From Henckelia pumila (Eukaryota; Streptophyta; Magnoliopsida; Lamiales; Gesneriaceae), in assembly GCF_033568475.1 (NCBI RefSeq), contig NC_133121.1:169943716-170007715 (forward strand): a DNA stretch of 64,000 nt, read 5' to 3'. Both the position numbers and the translations under genes were made by a program. Positions 22,871 to 32,773 of this stretch are shown here, piece by piece. Under the pieces are notes generated by a model. It saw only the letters and a list, made by a program, of their open reading frames with translations. It had not been told where the DNA came from and ran no database searches. How positions within the stretch are numbered: the stretch's first letter is position 1; each line of letters opens with the position of its first letter.

Positions 22871-24241
22871 TGGTAGCGCTTAATCGTGTCACGCCCAAAT
22901 TACCCAGCTCAATTAGATAATCACTAAAAATGTAGTAGTGTGAGTAGGGATCGTTCCCATGAGTAAAGGTAAATTTAATTGTGTTCATAAAATACTGGAA
23001 ATAAATAAAAAGGGTTTTTGAGATTTGGATTAACTACTGAAAATTTTAAGCAATTAAAATAAATAAGATCACTAGCATGCAAGAATGAAAATTCAAATGG
23101 AAAAATCAATAAGAGACGAGACTTGGTATCGGTTGACTACACCCTTGATATTTATTCATTCAAACATCGATTCCCTAAAAATAATTAATCCTATCAAATA
23201 TTCATCATTGGAAATCTAATTCCTGTTTCACCTTAATTTTAGTTAATTAGAAACCAGCGTTCTAGATTAACCCTTACCAATAAATTAACCCGGATTCCAG
23301 CGATCTAGATTTAAATTTACGATATCATTCAAACTAGTAAAACTGACGAACCTAGACAACACAAAAACCAGCGGTTGTATTTAGCCTAGTCAATACTTGA
23401 CCCTACGATTCAATAAATTCAACAGCAGAAAATATCTAACGTAGGTGCTTCGCAAATTAGTTGATTCAAACAATTACGGATTTGAATTATAATTTAGCTA
23501 TAGTTTGCAAAACAAAATCCTAAGATGGCCAATCCTAAAATCTCGCATACAAACATGAAATAGACCAAATCAAATATTGATACTTAACAAGAATTAAACA
23601 CTGAAAATCGAATCACATGAATAAATTATATCAAGGTTTTGTCTCCCTCAACCAAGTATAAAGGTTTAGCTACAACGATTCATCAAAACACAAGAAAAAT
23701 TCAAAGAAGAGAAGAAAACTAGAGAGAAAATTGAAAGAACAAAACCTAGCCACCTTGAGAGAGTCTCCAAATCTGATAATTATGTCTCTAAAATGGAATT
23801 AAAAGCCTAATAAAGCCTAGAGTCCAAAATAACAAAGTTTCCAAAAATATAAAAATCCTTCCCAAACAGCTACGATCGCTCGATCGGTAACATCCTGCAG
23901 ATCGAGCGAGCCAAAATATTCAAAGCTACTGGTTTCAAAACACGCGCGCCGCTCGATCGGTAAAAATTCCAAGCTACTGTCTTCGCAAAACATGCTCCAC
24001 TCGATCGGTAACATCTTGCAGATCGAGCGGCCAAAAGTTCTTCACAAATTTCCAACATTTCCACGACTCCAAAGTTCCGTCCTAGTCCGCCTTAATATAC
24101 GACCTAACCATAAAAAACCGGAGAACAAATCATGCAAACATAGAAAATGAAATACGAACAAAATGAATAAATAAAACACGTAAACTAATGCAAAACAAAA
24201 ACAAAATGACACTAACAAATGCAATAAAAACATAACTATCA
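22871..24241 (-). repeat. 5' LTR of the Athila element
   Basis: 1371 bp, TGGTAGCGCTTAATCG...CATAACTATCA on the plus strand. It corresponds to 12818-14486 without the MITE. Palindrome array at 23877-24031 just upstream (in element sense) of the TTTATATTTTT stretch at about 23843-23855, a plausible TATA region. A deletion of about 25 bp removed the second arm of the middle hairpin near 23960. Followed by the target duplication ATTCA. Confidence 0.95.
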
Positions 24242-25281
24242 ATTCATCTTGAGCCAACTTTGATTTCAGCGGGCAGAACAACACTTTTTGTTTAGACGTT
24301 TTGGGGGCTATACTGTGAGTGGCCTGGGTGTAGAGGTTCACCTAGTGTCAGCATACTCCTTATAGTTGCACCAAAGTCTAGGGGAGTGGGATACGTGGCA
24401 CCATCTCGATTGGGAGAGTCGGTGAGTCGTTACGTGATCTCATCCTCGGGATCCCAAAAGTATAGCAGCAATCCCCCGTTTATCAGAATTGATATCCCGA
24501 TTTAAAGACATGCATATCATTATCTTGATTTGATTATGTTGTCTTGAAAGCATGTTGTTGAGATATTTCATGTATTACTTGTCATGTTGTTTTTACTGGG
24601 AATACCATTCTCACCGGTTTATTCAGCTATTGCTTTGTTTTGTATGTGTACTTGGCAACAGGTGGGGCAGGACCAAGTCAGAAGAGGCATGGTTAGCTTC
24701 GGGATCAAGGAATAGAAGTGAGACTCGGTTTTGAAGTCGTGTCAGCATGTCTACCTAGTGATGTTGGAACATGTTTAGATATCGAACTTCGTTGTTACAT
24801 TGTATTGATTATGCGAGCTTTCTGGTTGAATGTTGTTGTTGCATGTTCTATACTTTGAGCAGTTGTTAAACTCTAGAACTTCATGTATTAGTTGAAAGAA
24901 CTGCGTTTGTAATGCATGATTATGATTGGATTGTGTTGGAATCGAGTTTGCTGAAATTCTAGTTGGTTTTCTGGTTTTTTGTTCTGGAGCAGGGTGCGAA
25001 CGGTCTGCTATTTTTAGTAGACCGAGCGCCCCCCCTTGAGCAAACCAGAAGGTTTGTTTTATTGGCCACGCTCGATCTGCTGTTTTTAGCAGACCGAGTG
25101 CAACCCCTGTTGAGCAAAACAGTGGGTTGTTTGGTTGGGGGCGCACGGTCTGCTGTTTTTAGTAGACCTAGCGCACCCCCCCTTTAAAAAAAAAAAATTA
25201 TTGCGTTGCTTTTAGTCTTGGATCTTGTATGCTTAATTGTTGTTTAGTCCGAGATTAGTTGTTTAGAACCGAGGTCTCACA
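24242..25281 (+). repeat. 3' LTR of the chromovirus, second half
   Basis: Resumes with ATTCATCTTGAGCC, equivalent to 5790 in the 5' LTR, and ends GAGGTCTCACA. It contains the second copy of the three-hairpin array (about 25002-25170). The frame at 24552-24734 mirrors 6100-6282 and is not a gene. Confidence 0.92.
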
Positions 25282-26150
25282 CCCTTCGACGGCCATGATC
25301 AGAAAAAAAAAAAAAAACATGAAGAACCATATGCAACCATGAAAACGTGAAGAGCATGCTTTAAAACTCATGTATTCCTTGTTCTAAACCACATACACAT
25401 GCATAATCTAATCATTCATCTTAAAAAATATTGTAATATGATCTAAATGGTGGCCAAGAATGGATTCGAGACATGCCTTTATGTAATATACGCTCGAAAC
25501 TACGTTATCGTCGCGTAAATCGTTATCCGGGACGAACGGGACTTCAAATCTTCAAACTTTCTTCAAAGTCTACGTGAAAGTGTGTGTGATGGTGTTGATG
25601 GAGGCTGCTGATCAGATGGGAGGTGGCTTGGAAGAGATTAACGTGAGGAAATAAGGGTTTGGGGCTAAAAATTGACATATATTTGTTGGTATTATGGGTT
25701 GGACTTAATTAAATAATTAATCCAGGTTTAAAACATTAAATCCCACCATTATATCAGATTAAAAATATTAATTTTTGTAATATATAAGTATGAGCTTTTG
25801 AAAGTATCTTAAAAGTCCATAAAATAGCCTAATTATGTGAAAAATGGGCTTTTAAATATATATATATAACCCATAATTTTCTTTAAAATAATTCCTAAAA
25901 TAATTATTTTAGACTCTTAAAAATCTTAGTCATGAATGTTTTATCTCGTTCGTCCACGGTCCCATCTACACGATTGCAAAATAACTTTTATCAAAAAAAA
26001 TTCATAAATTTCACAATACCAGGTTAAATGTTATATTAAAATTTAAAACATGCAAATAAGTCACATATATCACATAATAGTACATATAATCATTTAACCC
26101 ATTTTCTTTATTTTTAAATAATTAAATCCCCTAATTATGCATGCGTGTTT
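25282..26150 (-). mobile_element. Minus-strand Ty3-type LTR, outer (5') piece
   Basis: Reverse-complemented, this reads from a TGCATAATTAGGGG-like start through an AT-rich first part, then pyrimidine-rich text (CACACACACTTTCACG), then AAAGGCATGTCTCGAATCC and ATTTAGATCATATTAC. Those last motifs parallel 1490-1560 of the plus-strand LTR (AAAGGCATGTTATACCC, ATTTAGATCAG). With 3353-4746 it makes most of one LTR interrupted by the 20.5-kb insertion. The right boundary is uncertain by tens of bases. It could be a solo LTR or the end of an element lying left of the window. Confidence 0.55.
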
Positions 26151-27485
26151 ACTTAACGAATTTTCGAACATTAGAATGATGATAGAGCTTCTCAAATGAT
26201 AATTGCAACTTATTACAAATTGGTTCAACTAGCTTTAAAATTTCCTCAATTTGTATTATTTCCAACATATAATAAGTTTGTCCTTCATATATAATAATAT
26301 AATATCTATAATGATATAATAATTACGATACTTTTATCTGATTAATAATAAAAAGGTAAATACTTGTATGAAACTATTGCACGGATCATATTTCATGCAA
26401 TGAATCCTAATTTGGATTGAAACTAACCCGCCCGTTTGTACAACCCGCGTTTTTTTTCTGGCCCATGATTCTCATTTGCTCGCAATTTGTGAACCAAAAA
26501 ATGTCTGCCCCAATTTCGCCTCTATTTCTGGCCAGGATTCTCATTTGCCCCCAATTTGTGGACTAAAAAGTGCCCTAATTTCATCTCGAATCGCATTCAT
26601 TCACCAAGAAGATCGTTGCTAACACTGAAGATTATGAACGAATGCCAAAATAAGCTCGCCAAGAAGATAGATTTATCGGTGAAGGTAAAAATCTCTCTCT
26701 TTTTAAAATTTCAAAATCGAAGATATGTGATATGAATAAAAGTTTTCACATTATACATTTATCATCTGTAGGAATCACGAAACCATATGAAATCACAAGG
26801 GAAATCCTTTGTTTTATTTCTGGTGAGCATTTAAATTTTGGCTTCATAGATCGACAGTGCATGTTTTCTAATTTGAAATGCTCTGTATGTCACTTTTGTG
26901 GGATCATTAAACCCGCATTGATTAGAAAGAATTGTATAGAAGATGAGAAAGAGGAGCCTAATTGATTCTGCTTCCTTGTTGGCTGCCCCAAGAAGCTTTA
27001 ATAATGTATATGCTCTTAAAAATTTCAATGTGATGCGTGGTAATGTACGTTTATTTAAAAGAAAAATGAAACATTACAATGTCTTAGCCCTTGGTTGAAA
27101 ATGTTGTTGTCAAAAAAGTTGTGCTGTTTTCTTTTCCGGGCAGAAAGCTTATATGAAACACTTGGATAAAATTTACGAACAGAGTATATAATCATGGTTT
27201 ACTTTTGTTGAATTCTTTGAGGTATGGGCATGCTCATTGGATAAGTGAAGCAATATCGAGAACCGCTTACCTCTATGTACCTCTAAATGTATGCTTGAGT
27301 TGTTTATTTGTCACTGCATGTTGCCATGATAAGTATGTAGTTTTGTCAGATCTTATTGTCATATTATTATATTTGCAACTAACCAATTTATTTTAGCAAA
27401 AATCTTCAATTGGTATGTTTTAATTTGTTGGGCTTATTTGTAACTATGAAAATTGTCTGAGAAAAAGATTGGCCCTTTCTTGATC
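26151..27485. other. AT-rich intergenic sequence with a short tandem duplication
   Basis: No convincing gene. Two copies of an approximately 60-70 bp unit around GATTCTCATTTGC(C/T)C(G/C)CAATTTGTG lie at about 26460-26575. The open frames 26732-26965 and 27205-27396 have no recognisable motif. The N-terminal half of the glycosyltransferase that follows is not found here. Confidence 0.5.
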
Positions 27486-28292
27486 AGATTCGAGAAGCGA
27501 GGATCCAATTGCATTGAAAATCTTACGCAATATGGTAGAAGGAACTAAGACAGCATCAGGCCTAATTTTCAACACCTTCCCAGATCTTGAAGAGCCAAAT
27601 GTCGCTAGTCTTCAGGAGCTTTTTGGCATTCCCATTTTTTTAATTGGGCCGTTTCACAAATTCTTTTCGGCAGCCTCAAGCAGTTTGTTGACACAGGATA
27701 GAAAGTGCTATTTCCTGGCTGGATACCCAAAAGCCAGATTATGTTCTTTATGCTAGCTTCGGGAGTCTTGCAGCAATGGATGAATATCATGTAAGAGAAG
27801 TGGCTTGGGGTCTATCCAATAGTATGCAGCCCTTCTTGTGGGTGGTCAGGCCTGGATTAGTTCAAGGCTCGGAATGGCTTGAATCGTTTCCGAATGAATT
27901 CTTGGAGATTACTAGTAAAAGGGGATATATTGTTAAATGGGCACCTCAGCAAGAAGTGTTGTCTCATCCTGCTGTTGGTGGATTTTGGACTCACAGCGGA
28001 TGGAACTCTGTTCTTGAGAGTATTTGTGAAGGTGTTCCGATGATTTGCTCGTCTTTTTTCGGAGATCAGACGGTGAATTTCCCGATACATCAACGATGTC
28101 TGGAAACTCGGGGTCAAGTTGGAAAACAGGTTCTAAAGAGAGGAGATTGTATCAGCGATTAGAAAGATAATGGTTGGTGGAGAAGGGCAAAAAATAAGAG
28201 AAAGAACTTTGTGTTTGAAGGAGAAAATAGAAGTTTCCTTTAAAATAGATGGTTTTTCAAGCCAATCTCTAAATGCTTTAACTGAATTTTGA
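27486..28292 (+). pseudogene. UDP-glycosyltransferase (UGT76-like) fragment, frameshifted
   Basis: Family 1 plant UGTs move a sugar from UDP-sugar to small molecules in the cytosol. The C-terminal half is present. It begins SEDPIALKILRNMVEGTK and GLIFNTFPDLEE, shifts frame at about 27707, then reads [20 protein letters not shown] and [19 protein letters not shown]. The complete 44-residue PSPG sugar-donor box runs 27938-28069, from [11 protein letters not shown] to FFGDQ, with the [10 protein letters not shown] core intact. A second frameshift at about 28080 is followed by [15 protein letters not shown], a TAA at about 28131, then KIMVGGEGQKIRERT and a natural-looking end at 28290. The N-terminal acceptor half is absent. 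UGT76-like assignment is by recall of the sequence style. It is a dead fragment. Confidence 0.88.
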
Positions 28293-28429
28293 TCACATCT
28301 CTTCATTTAAATCTTTTGGTGCTTAAAAAATTGTTTCTTGAATTCTTTTTTATTCAATTTTGAGTAATTTTAGGCCTTTCCAAGATTTCAAGAAAGCTAC
28401 TGGTCTTTTGTTTCCATTGCAAAACCAAT

Positions 28430-29465
28430 ACGTTTTTTGTAATGAACATAAAAAAAACTAATACTTTTATAATAAAACTAATACTTTTTTATAGGAAAAT
28501 TAATATTTTTATGTCAAATTATCATAATCTAGAAGTAGTAATTTTATCATAACGAGTAATATTTTTGACATAGCAATTAAACACATACGTCAGAAGAAAT
28601 ACTTTTAACAAAAAATGTAATATTTTTGACAAAAAAATTAATACTTTTTATGTCTAATTAGCATACATTAGAGGTAATACGTTTACCATAAAACTAATGC
28701 TTTGCACACAAAAAAAAAAATTCTTGATAAAAATACAATATTTTTTATATAGAATTAGCAAACGATGTAATTAATACTTTTAACGGAAATACTAATAATT
28801 GACTTAAAAAGTAATACTTTTAAAATAAAAAGTATTATTTTTTATGTTAAAAATGCATAATTTAGTTAGAAATAATAATTTTCACATAAAAATTAATACT
28901 TTTATGATAAAAACTAATATTTTTCACAGCAAAACCAACACTTTTGAAAGGAAAAGTAATATTTTTTATGTTCAATTAGCATATTTTAGAGGTAATACCT
29001 TTAATAAAAAAACTAATACGTTTGACAAAAAATGTAATACTTTTTTATGTCAAATTAGTATACTCTAAAAATAAAAATTTTATCATAAAAATAATATTTT
29101 TTATTAAATAAATAATATTTTTCACAGAAAAAATTAATACTTTTTATGTCAAATTAGCATAATTTAGAAGTAATATGTTTGACAGAAAAACTAATACTTT
29201 TGATTGAAAACGTAATATTTTTCACAAAAAAAGTAATACTTTATTTATATTCAATCATTCAGATTATAAATATTAATAGAATGTTGTATGGAGTTGGTGT
29301 TTTCTTAGTAAATCACAAATTATTAGAATGTCATTAAATCGTCAAGGTATTCTTATATTTTTTCAAAGTAATACTTTGATATAAAAAATAATATTTTTGC
29401 AATAAAAATTAATATTTTTCATATAAAAAGTGATACTTTTGAGTCAAATAAGCATATATTAGTTT
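28430..29465. repeat. AT-rich degenerate tandem repeat built on TAATACTTTT
   Basis: Roughly 1 kb in which (A/C)TAATA(C/T)TTTT alternates with ACAAAAAAA-type runs. A longer marker ATGTCAAATTAGCATA, with variants, recurs at about 28511, 28650, 28846, 28968, 29046 and 29147, at irregular intervals of 80-200 bp. The unit seems to be about 20-35 bp. No coding frame is longer than 75 codons. Confidence 0.7.
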
Positions 29466-30373
29466 CTTAATATCTGTTTAGCAGAGAGAACGACCGTAAA
29501 AACAAATATTCAAAAAACAAGCATAAATCATCAAAAGAACTCATGTATCCGCCATTTCCAGCTTAAAACTAGAAGAAAAACATAAAAATCTCCGAGATTT
29601 GTAACGCAACAAAAATTAATTCAAAAAATATCGACATTTCCTTCATGAAGCTCAGAATGTATAACTTACAGGAAAAATAATGCGAATGTCATTTATGTAT
29701 ATGCTCCAAGAAAGTGCCTAAACCATTTTAGTATAATTAGTAATTACCTCAATCAGATAAAAATTAATTATGGACAATATAATTAGTATAATTGGGGAAG
29801 GAAGAGGCAAAACAATTATTAAATGACATTATCCCAAAAATGTTTCCACACCTTCAAGCCCATAATTCTCGGAGATGAATAAATAAAAAGTCATCGCCAC
29901 AATCAAGTTACACTGGCACTATACAAGCTCTCAAATTTCATTTATGTATATGCTCCAAGCAAGTGCTTTATCTACGTATGAAAATAATAACAAAAATGTA
30001 CTTCTTAACATATATTATCTATTTAGTATAGTGACTCGAATTATCTGTAGATTTACAAAAGTAAGTATTAATCTGAGCATCATTTTTGTAAGAGATCTTG
30101 CAGCAAATAGGGGTGTCTGTGAGCCTTGGAGACGGCAGAATGCAATCTTTCATCGACGAAGCTGCGTTCATAGACCTTGTATCTCAGTCGTGGTTGGGTT
30201 CGTGAGAGAATACGTCTGGTTTTTACCACTGTTTGAACACATTAAAGTATACTGGTTCCCCATTTGCTCCGCGTGGAAAACCATACATGTTCAAGCAGTG
30301 AACAAGAAAAACTAAGAGAGCGTGTTTCCAATATCAGAGCATTGAATGAGAAATTATGTAACATATTCTTCAC
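29466..30373. other. Intergenic sequence, no gene recognised
   Basis: AT-rich. Contains a direct repeat of ATTTATGTATATGCTCCAAG at about 29692 and 29940, spaced about 250 bp. The frame at 29944-30315 has no recognisable motif. Confidence 0.4.
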
Positions 30374-30454
30374 CTGACAGGAGATTGGGGTTGTGGCAGC
30401 TCCACTTAGAAGTAGGAACACAACTAAGATAATGACACCACGAGCAATGATCAT
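30374..30454 (-). CDS. Possible first exon of a small secreted protein
   Basis: On the minus strand an ATG at 30454 opens 27 codons, [20 protein letters not shown] and then TTPISCQ, followed exactly by a CAG|GTGAAG splice-donor-like site. The string has a basic start, a hydrophobic core and a small-residue region, as a cleavable signal peptide does. I could not place the next exon. Stretches at 30100-30290 on the same strand are candidates but no reading frame was convincing. It is either the first exon of a short secreted peptide gene or a fragment. Family unknown. Confidence 0.3.
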
Positions 30455-30829
30455 TCAAGTTCACGCCTCAGAGAAGCAATACCAGCCCAACAGTAAACCT
30501 ATTCGAATCGCATCAAAAATACATTATTGAGGATCAATTTACACCAAGGGTGACATTGATTTGATTATCACTATCGAAAACTTATGGCTCATGTAATGTC
30601 TACTTAGAAAGACATGGTTGGAAGAGTCAAATGCTTACCCTACAATATATGAGAAGAACTAAAGAAAGCAAAGAAGTACACACTGATACATCTTGAATTT
30701 TGGGGTACTCGTGGAAGGGTATCCGACAGGCACATATCTCTGGTTAACCCAATTGAATTGGGGACGGATTAAAAACACAAAACCCAGAAGAAAACCGGAT
30801 ATAATTCCTCCAATATGTGCAAAGTTATC

Positions 30830-31302
30830 CACGTGTGGGAGGATTCTTCGAGGTTTAACAATAAGGAAAGGATTCAGGCAGCTAATGTTTGTGCTTGCAT
30901 TTCAAGGGAGATGTTTGAAGGTTCGAGAAAATTGAAGGAGCCTCTTGATTCCGAATTTTCAGTGGCATTGGATGACAGAGATCTCGAGTACCTTGAATGT
31001 GCTAGTTTGCTCCACAATATTGGATTACATGCTGGAAAGAAGGGTTACCGTAAGCAATCATATCGAATTATTGTGAAAGGAGATCACCTTCATGGTTATT
31101 CTGATGAAGAGATCAATAAAATTGGTCTGCTGTTAAATATCACAGAAAGAAATTTCCAAAAGGTGACGTTCTTGAGGAATCTAGTAAAGAAGCAAATAAG
31201 AAGTTTGTAATCCTCTGTACCATTTTGCGGGTATCTGCTGTAGTCCAGCAGTCTCTCCAATTTTTAAACAATCGGATCGTGAAATTTAAATGCGAGCCAT
31301 AG
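30830..31302 (+). pseudogene. Exopolyphosphatase (Ppx/GppA-like) C-terminal fragment
   Basis: The translation shows SSRFNNKERIQAANVCACIS, DDRDLEYLECASLLHNIGLH, KKGYRKQSYRIIVKGDHLHGY and SDEEINKIGLLL. This is the HD-type C-terminal domain of plant and bacterial exopolyphosphatases, where the LLHNIG and KGYHKQSYYLI-type segments are conserved. A one-base frameshift at about 31137 moves the remainder into another frame: YHRKKFPKGDVLEES, LCTILRVSAVVQQSLQ, ending at TAG 31300. The N-terminal Ppx/GppA ATPase-fold domains, about two thirds of the protein, are missing. Neighbouring gene scraps are also broken, so this is most likely a pseudogene fragment. Confidence 0.8.
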
Positions 31303-31669
31303 TGGGGAAATCTCCATATCTAATGGTGATAGTAACATGTGCACTATCTTAAGGAAACCAACAAATGGTCCTAATAAAGCCCGCCCCTCATCATCAGACA
31401 CACCCACAAAATAACTAAACTTAAAGATTGAGGTAACTACAAAAATAGTGTCACCACCTACGTTCCTACTTAAAGGTCCAAAAATAAATATTCATTCAGA
31501 AAAAAATCAACTCTTAAACATCCTCAAGAAAACAAATAGTTACATATCTCTTTCCCAATGGTCACCAGGAATAAAAAGTGCCACAAATAAAGCAGTTGCA
31601 TTACGGCCGATATAAGTTCCTAGTGTTCATGAGTAGCAAATTTCAAAGCATCAATCAATTTGATTATAC
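31303..31669. other. Intergenic sequence or intron remnant
   Basis: No protein similarity was seen. If the adjacent glucan phosphorylase piece is a gene remnant, 31661-31669 would be the start of its first intron (GTATAATCA on the minus strand). Confidence 0.35.
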
Positions 31670-31890
31670 CTGTATGAGCCGATCACGAACACTCTCTGCT
31701 GTTGCATAATATGCTTGCTCCAGATCTAACTTGAAAGGTGAAAAATGAGGTACAAAATACTTGTCAACCACAACCCTGCCGACGGCCGCCCCTTCTCTAG
31801 CGGCTGTAGATGTTTCTGGCTGCTCGAGTAAGGAGTTGGAAACGCCAGGGGAGGAGCAGAAGAAGCGGTCGCAAAACTAATGTTTCTGGA
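31670..31890 (-). pseudogene. PHS2: First exon of a cytosolic alpha-glucan phosphorylase, broken
   Basis: Cytosolic (H-type) glucan phosphorylase processes maltose-derived heteroglycans. On the minus strand the text VVVDKYFVPHFSPFKLDLEQ and AYYATAESVRDRLIQ is followed at 31669 by a GT donor. This matches the N-terminus of plant PHS2 proteins (compare PHFSPLKF...ATAESLRDRLIQ). Upstream the frame reads LLEQPETSTAAREGAAVGR, then back to a TAG with no ATG. The stretch ATASSAPP, likely near the original N-terminus, is in another frame, so a frameshift separates them. No later exon was found in the window on this strand. It is a fragment, not a working gene. Confidence 0.75.
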
Positions 31891-32773
31891 GCAACATAGA
31901 TTCGAGGTAAAGAAAACGAAACCAATCAAAACACATCGCAAATCTAATGTTTCTTGAGTAACATAGATTCGAAGAACAACTTACAATCCGAAAAACACAA
32001 TTCTTTCTAAGAAAAAAAAACACGAGTTAATTACATGCTCCCATTTTTCTTACCTGTAAACATATGAACCCATCGATTTCCATCTTCAGTTTCTCAATCC
32101 GTGCCGACAAACTGCGAAAAAATCCTGAGCCAGGCCAAATTACACCGACTGCCGAGGAACAGAACACAAGCTCTTGTTGAATCCATACGTCTTTTCCATG
32201 AACAATTCCTGAGTTAGGGCATGATAACTGTCATGATTCCCTATTGATTTTCGAAAATCTGCGATAGAACCTAGGATGCAAGGAAAAGTTGAGAGATCAA
32301 TTGGGGGGATGATTACCTACGTACCAGATGTGTGAGAGAGCCCGATTAGAATATGGGTCAATCATACGGGATAATTTTTTGTATTAGGTTGACCCGTTTC
32401 ACGTGAGACGGTTTCATTATTCTAATAATAATTAATATTGATTAATTAAATAATAATAATAATATTTATTATACTTAATTTCCAAAATTCGATACGTTTT
32501 TATCATTTAATTTATATAAATATTTCACAAATAAATTTAATTATTTCACAAATAAATTTGATGGATTACAAGGCTGTGAAATTGTTTGAGTTGTCTAAAA
32601 GATAATAGTTTAGCAAAACACAGTGTCACTTTCCTAGGGCTGAGTGAAGATTACGAAGAATTTCCCACTCCCATTGATCGTCAAAATCAACGAAAATCCA
32701 TCTCTACTGCGATAACCTCCTCCCGAAATTCTCGGAGGTTTGGTTTTTTGGCTGGGGAGAGTGAAGGAAATTG
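31891..32773. promoter_or_regulatory. Upstream region of the LIKE-COV gene
   Basis: Non-coding. Includes a CACGTG G-box core at about 32400 within TTTCACGTGAGACGG, AT-rich runs of AATAAT at 32410-32480, and the presumed 5' untranslated leader ending at the ATG at 32774. No TATA box could be chosen with confidence. Confidence 0.35.

Larger units (their letters stand above)
12818..24241 (-). mobile_element. Athila-type Ty3/gypsy retrotransposon with extra ORF, nested in the chromovirus LTR
   Basis: An 11,424-bp minus-strand element flanked by perfect 5-bp duplications ATTCA (12813-12817 and 24242-24246). It has LTRs at both ends, a tRNA-Asp-type primer site, gag, protease-RT-RNase H-integrase, an extra ORF downstream of pol, and a polypurine tract. 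The primer site, gag motifs (LAGEDPNKYLMEFHVVC, AFPFSLKSAAKDWLYYLP), the protease motif DLGAS and the post-pol ORF are all typical of the Athila/Tat lineage. LTRs differ by scattered substitutions, one MITE and a deletion of about 25 bp, so the insertion is not ancient. It is coding-dead through stops and frameshifts. Confidence 0.95.
4747..25281 (+). mobile_element. Chromovirus (Ty3/gypsy, Tekay-like) LTR retrotransposon, split by a nested Athila element
   Basis: The element has a 5' LTR (4747-6829), a tRNA-Met primer site, decayed gag-pol (7132 to about 11680), a polypurine tract, and a 3' LTR in two pieces (11778-12817 and 24242-25281). After removing the inserted 11.4 kb and one duplicated target, the 3' LTR is about 2075 bp against 2083 bp for the 5' LTR, and the two align closely by eye throughout. 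The polyprotein order gag, protease, RT, RNase H, integrase and a C-terminal chromodomain-like tail places it among chromoviruses. Tekay/Del is my best guess for clade. Many stops make it non-autonomous now. Confidence 0.9.
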
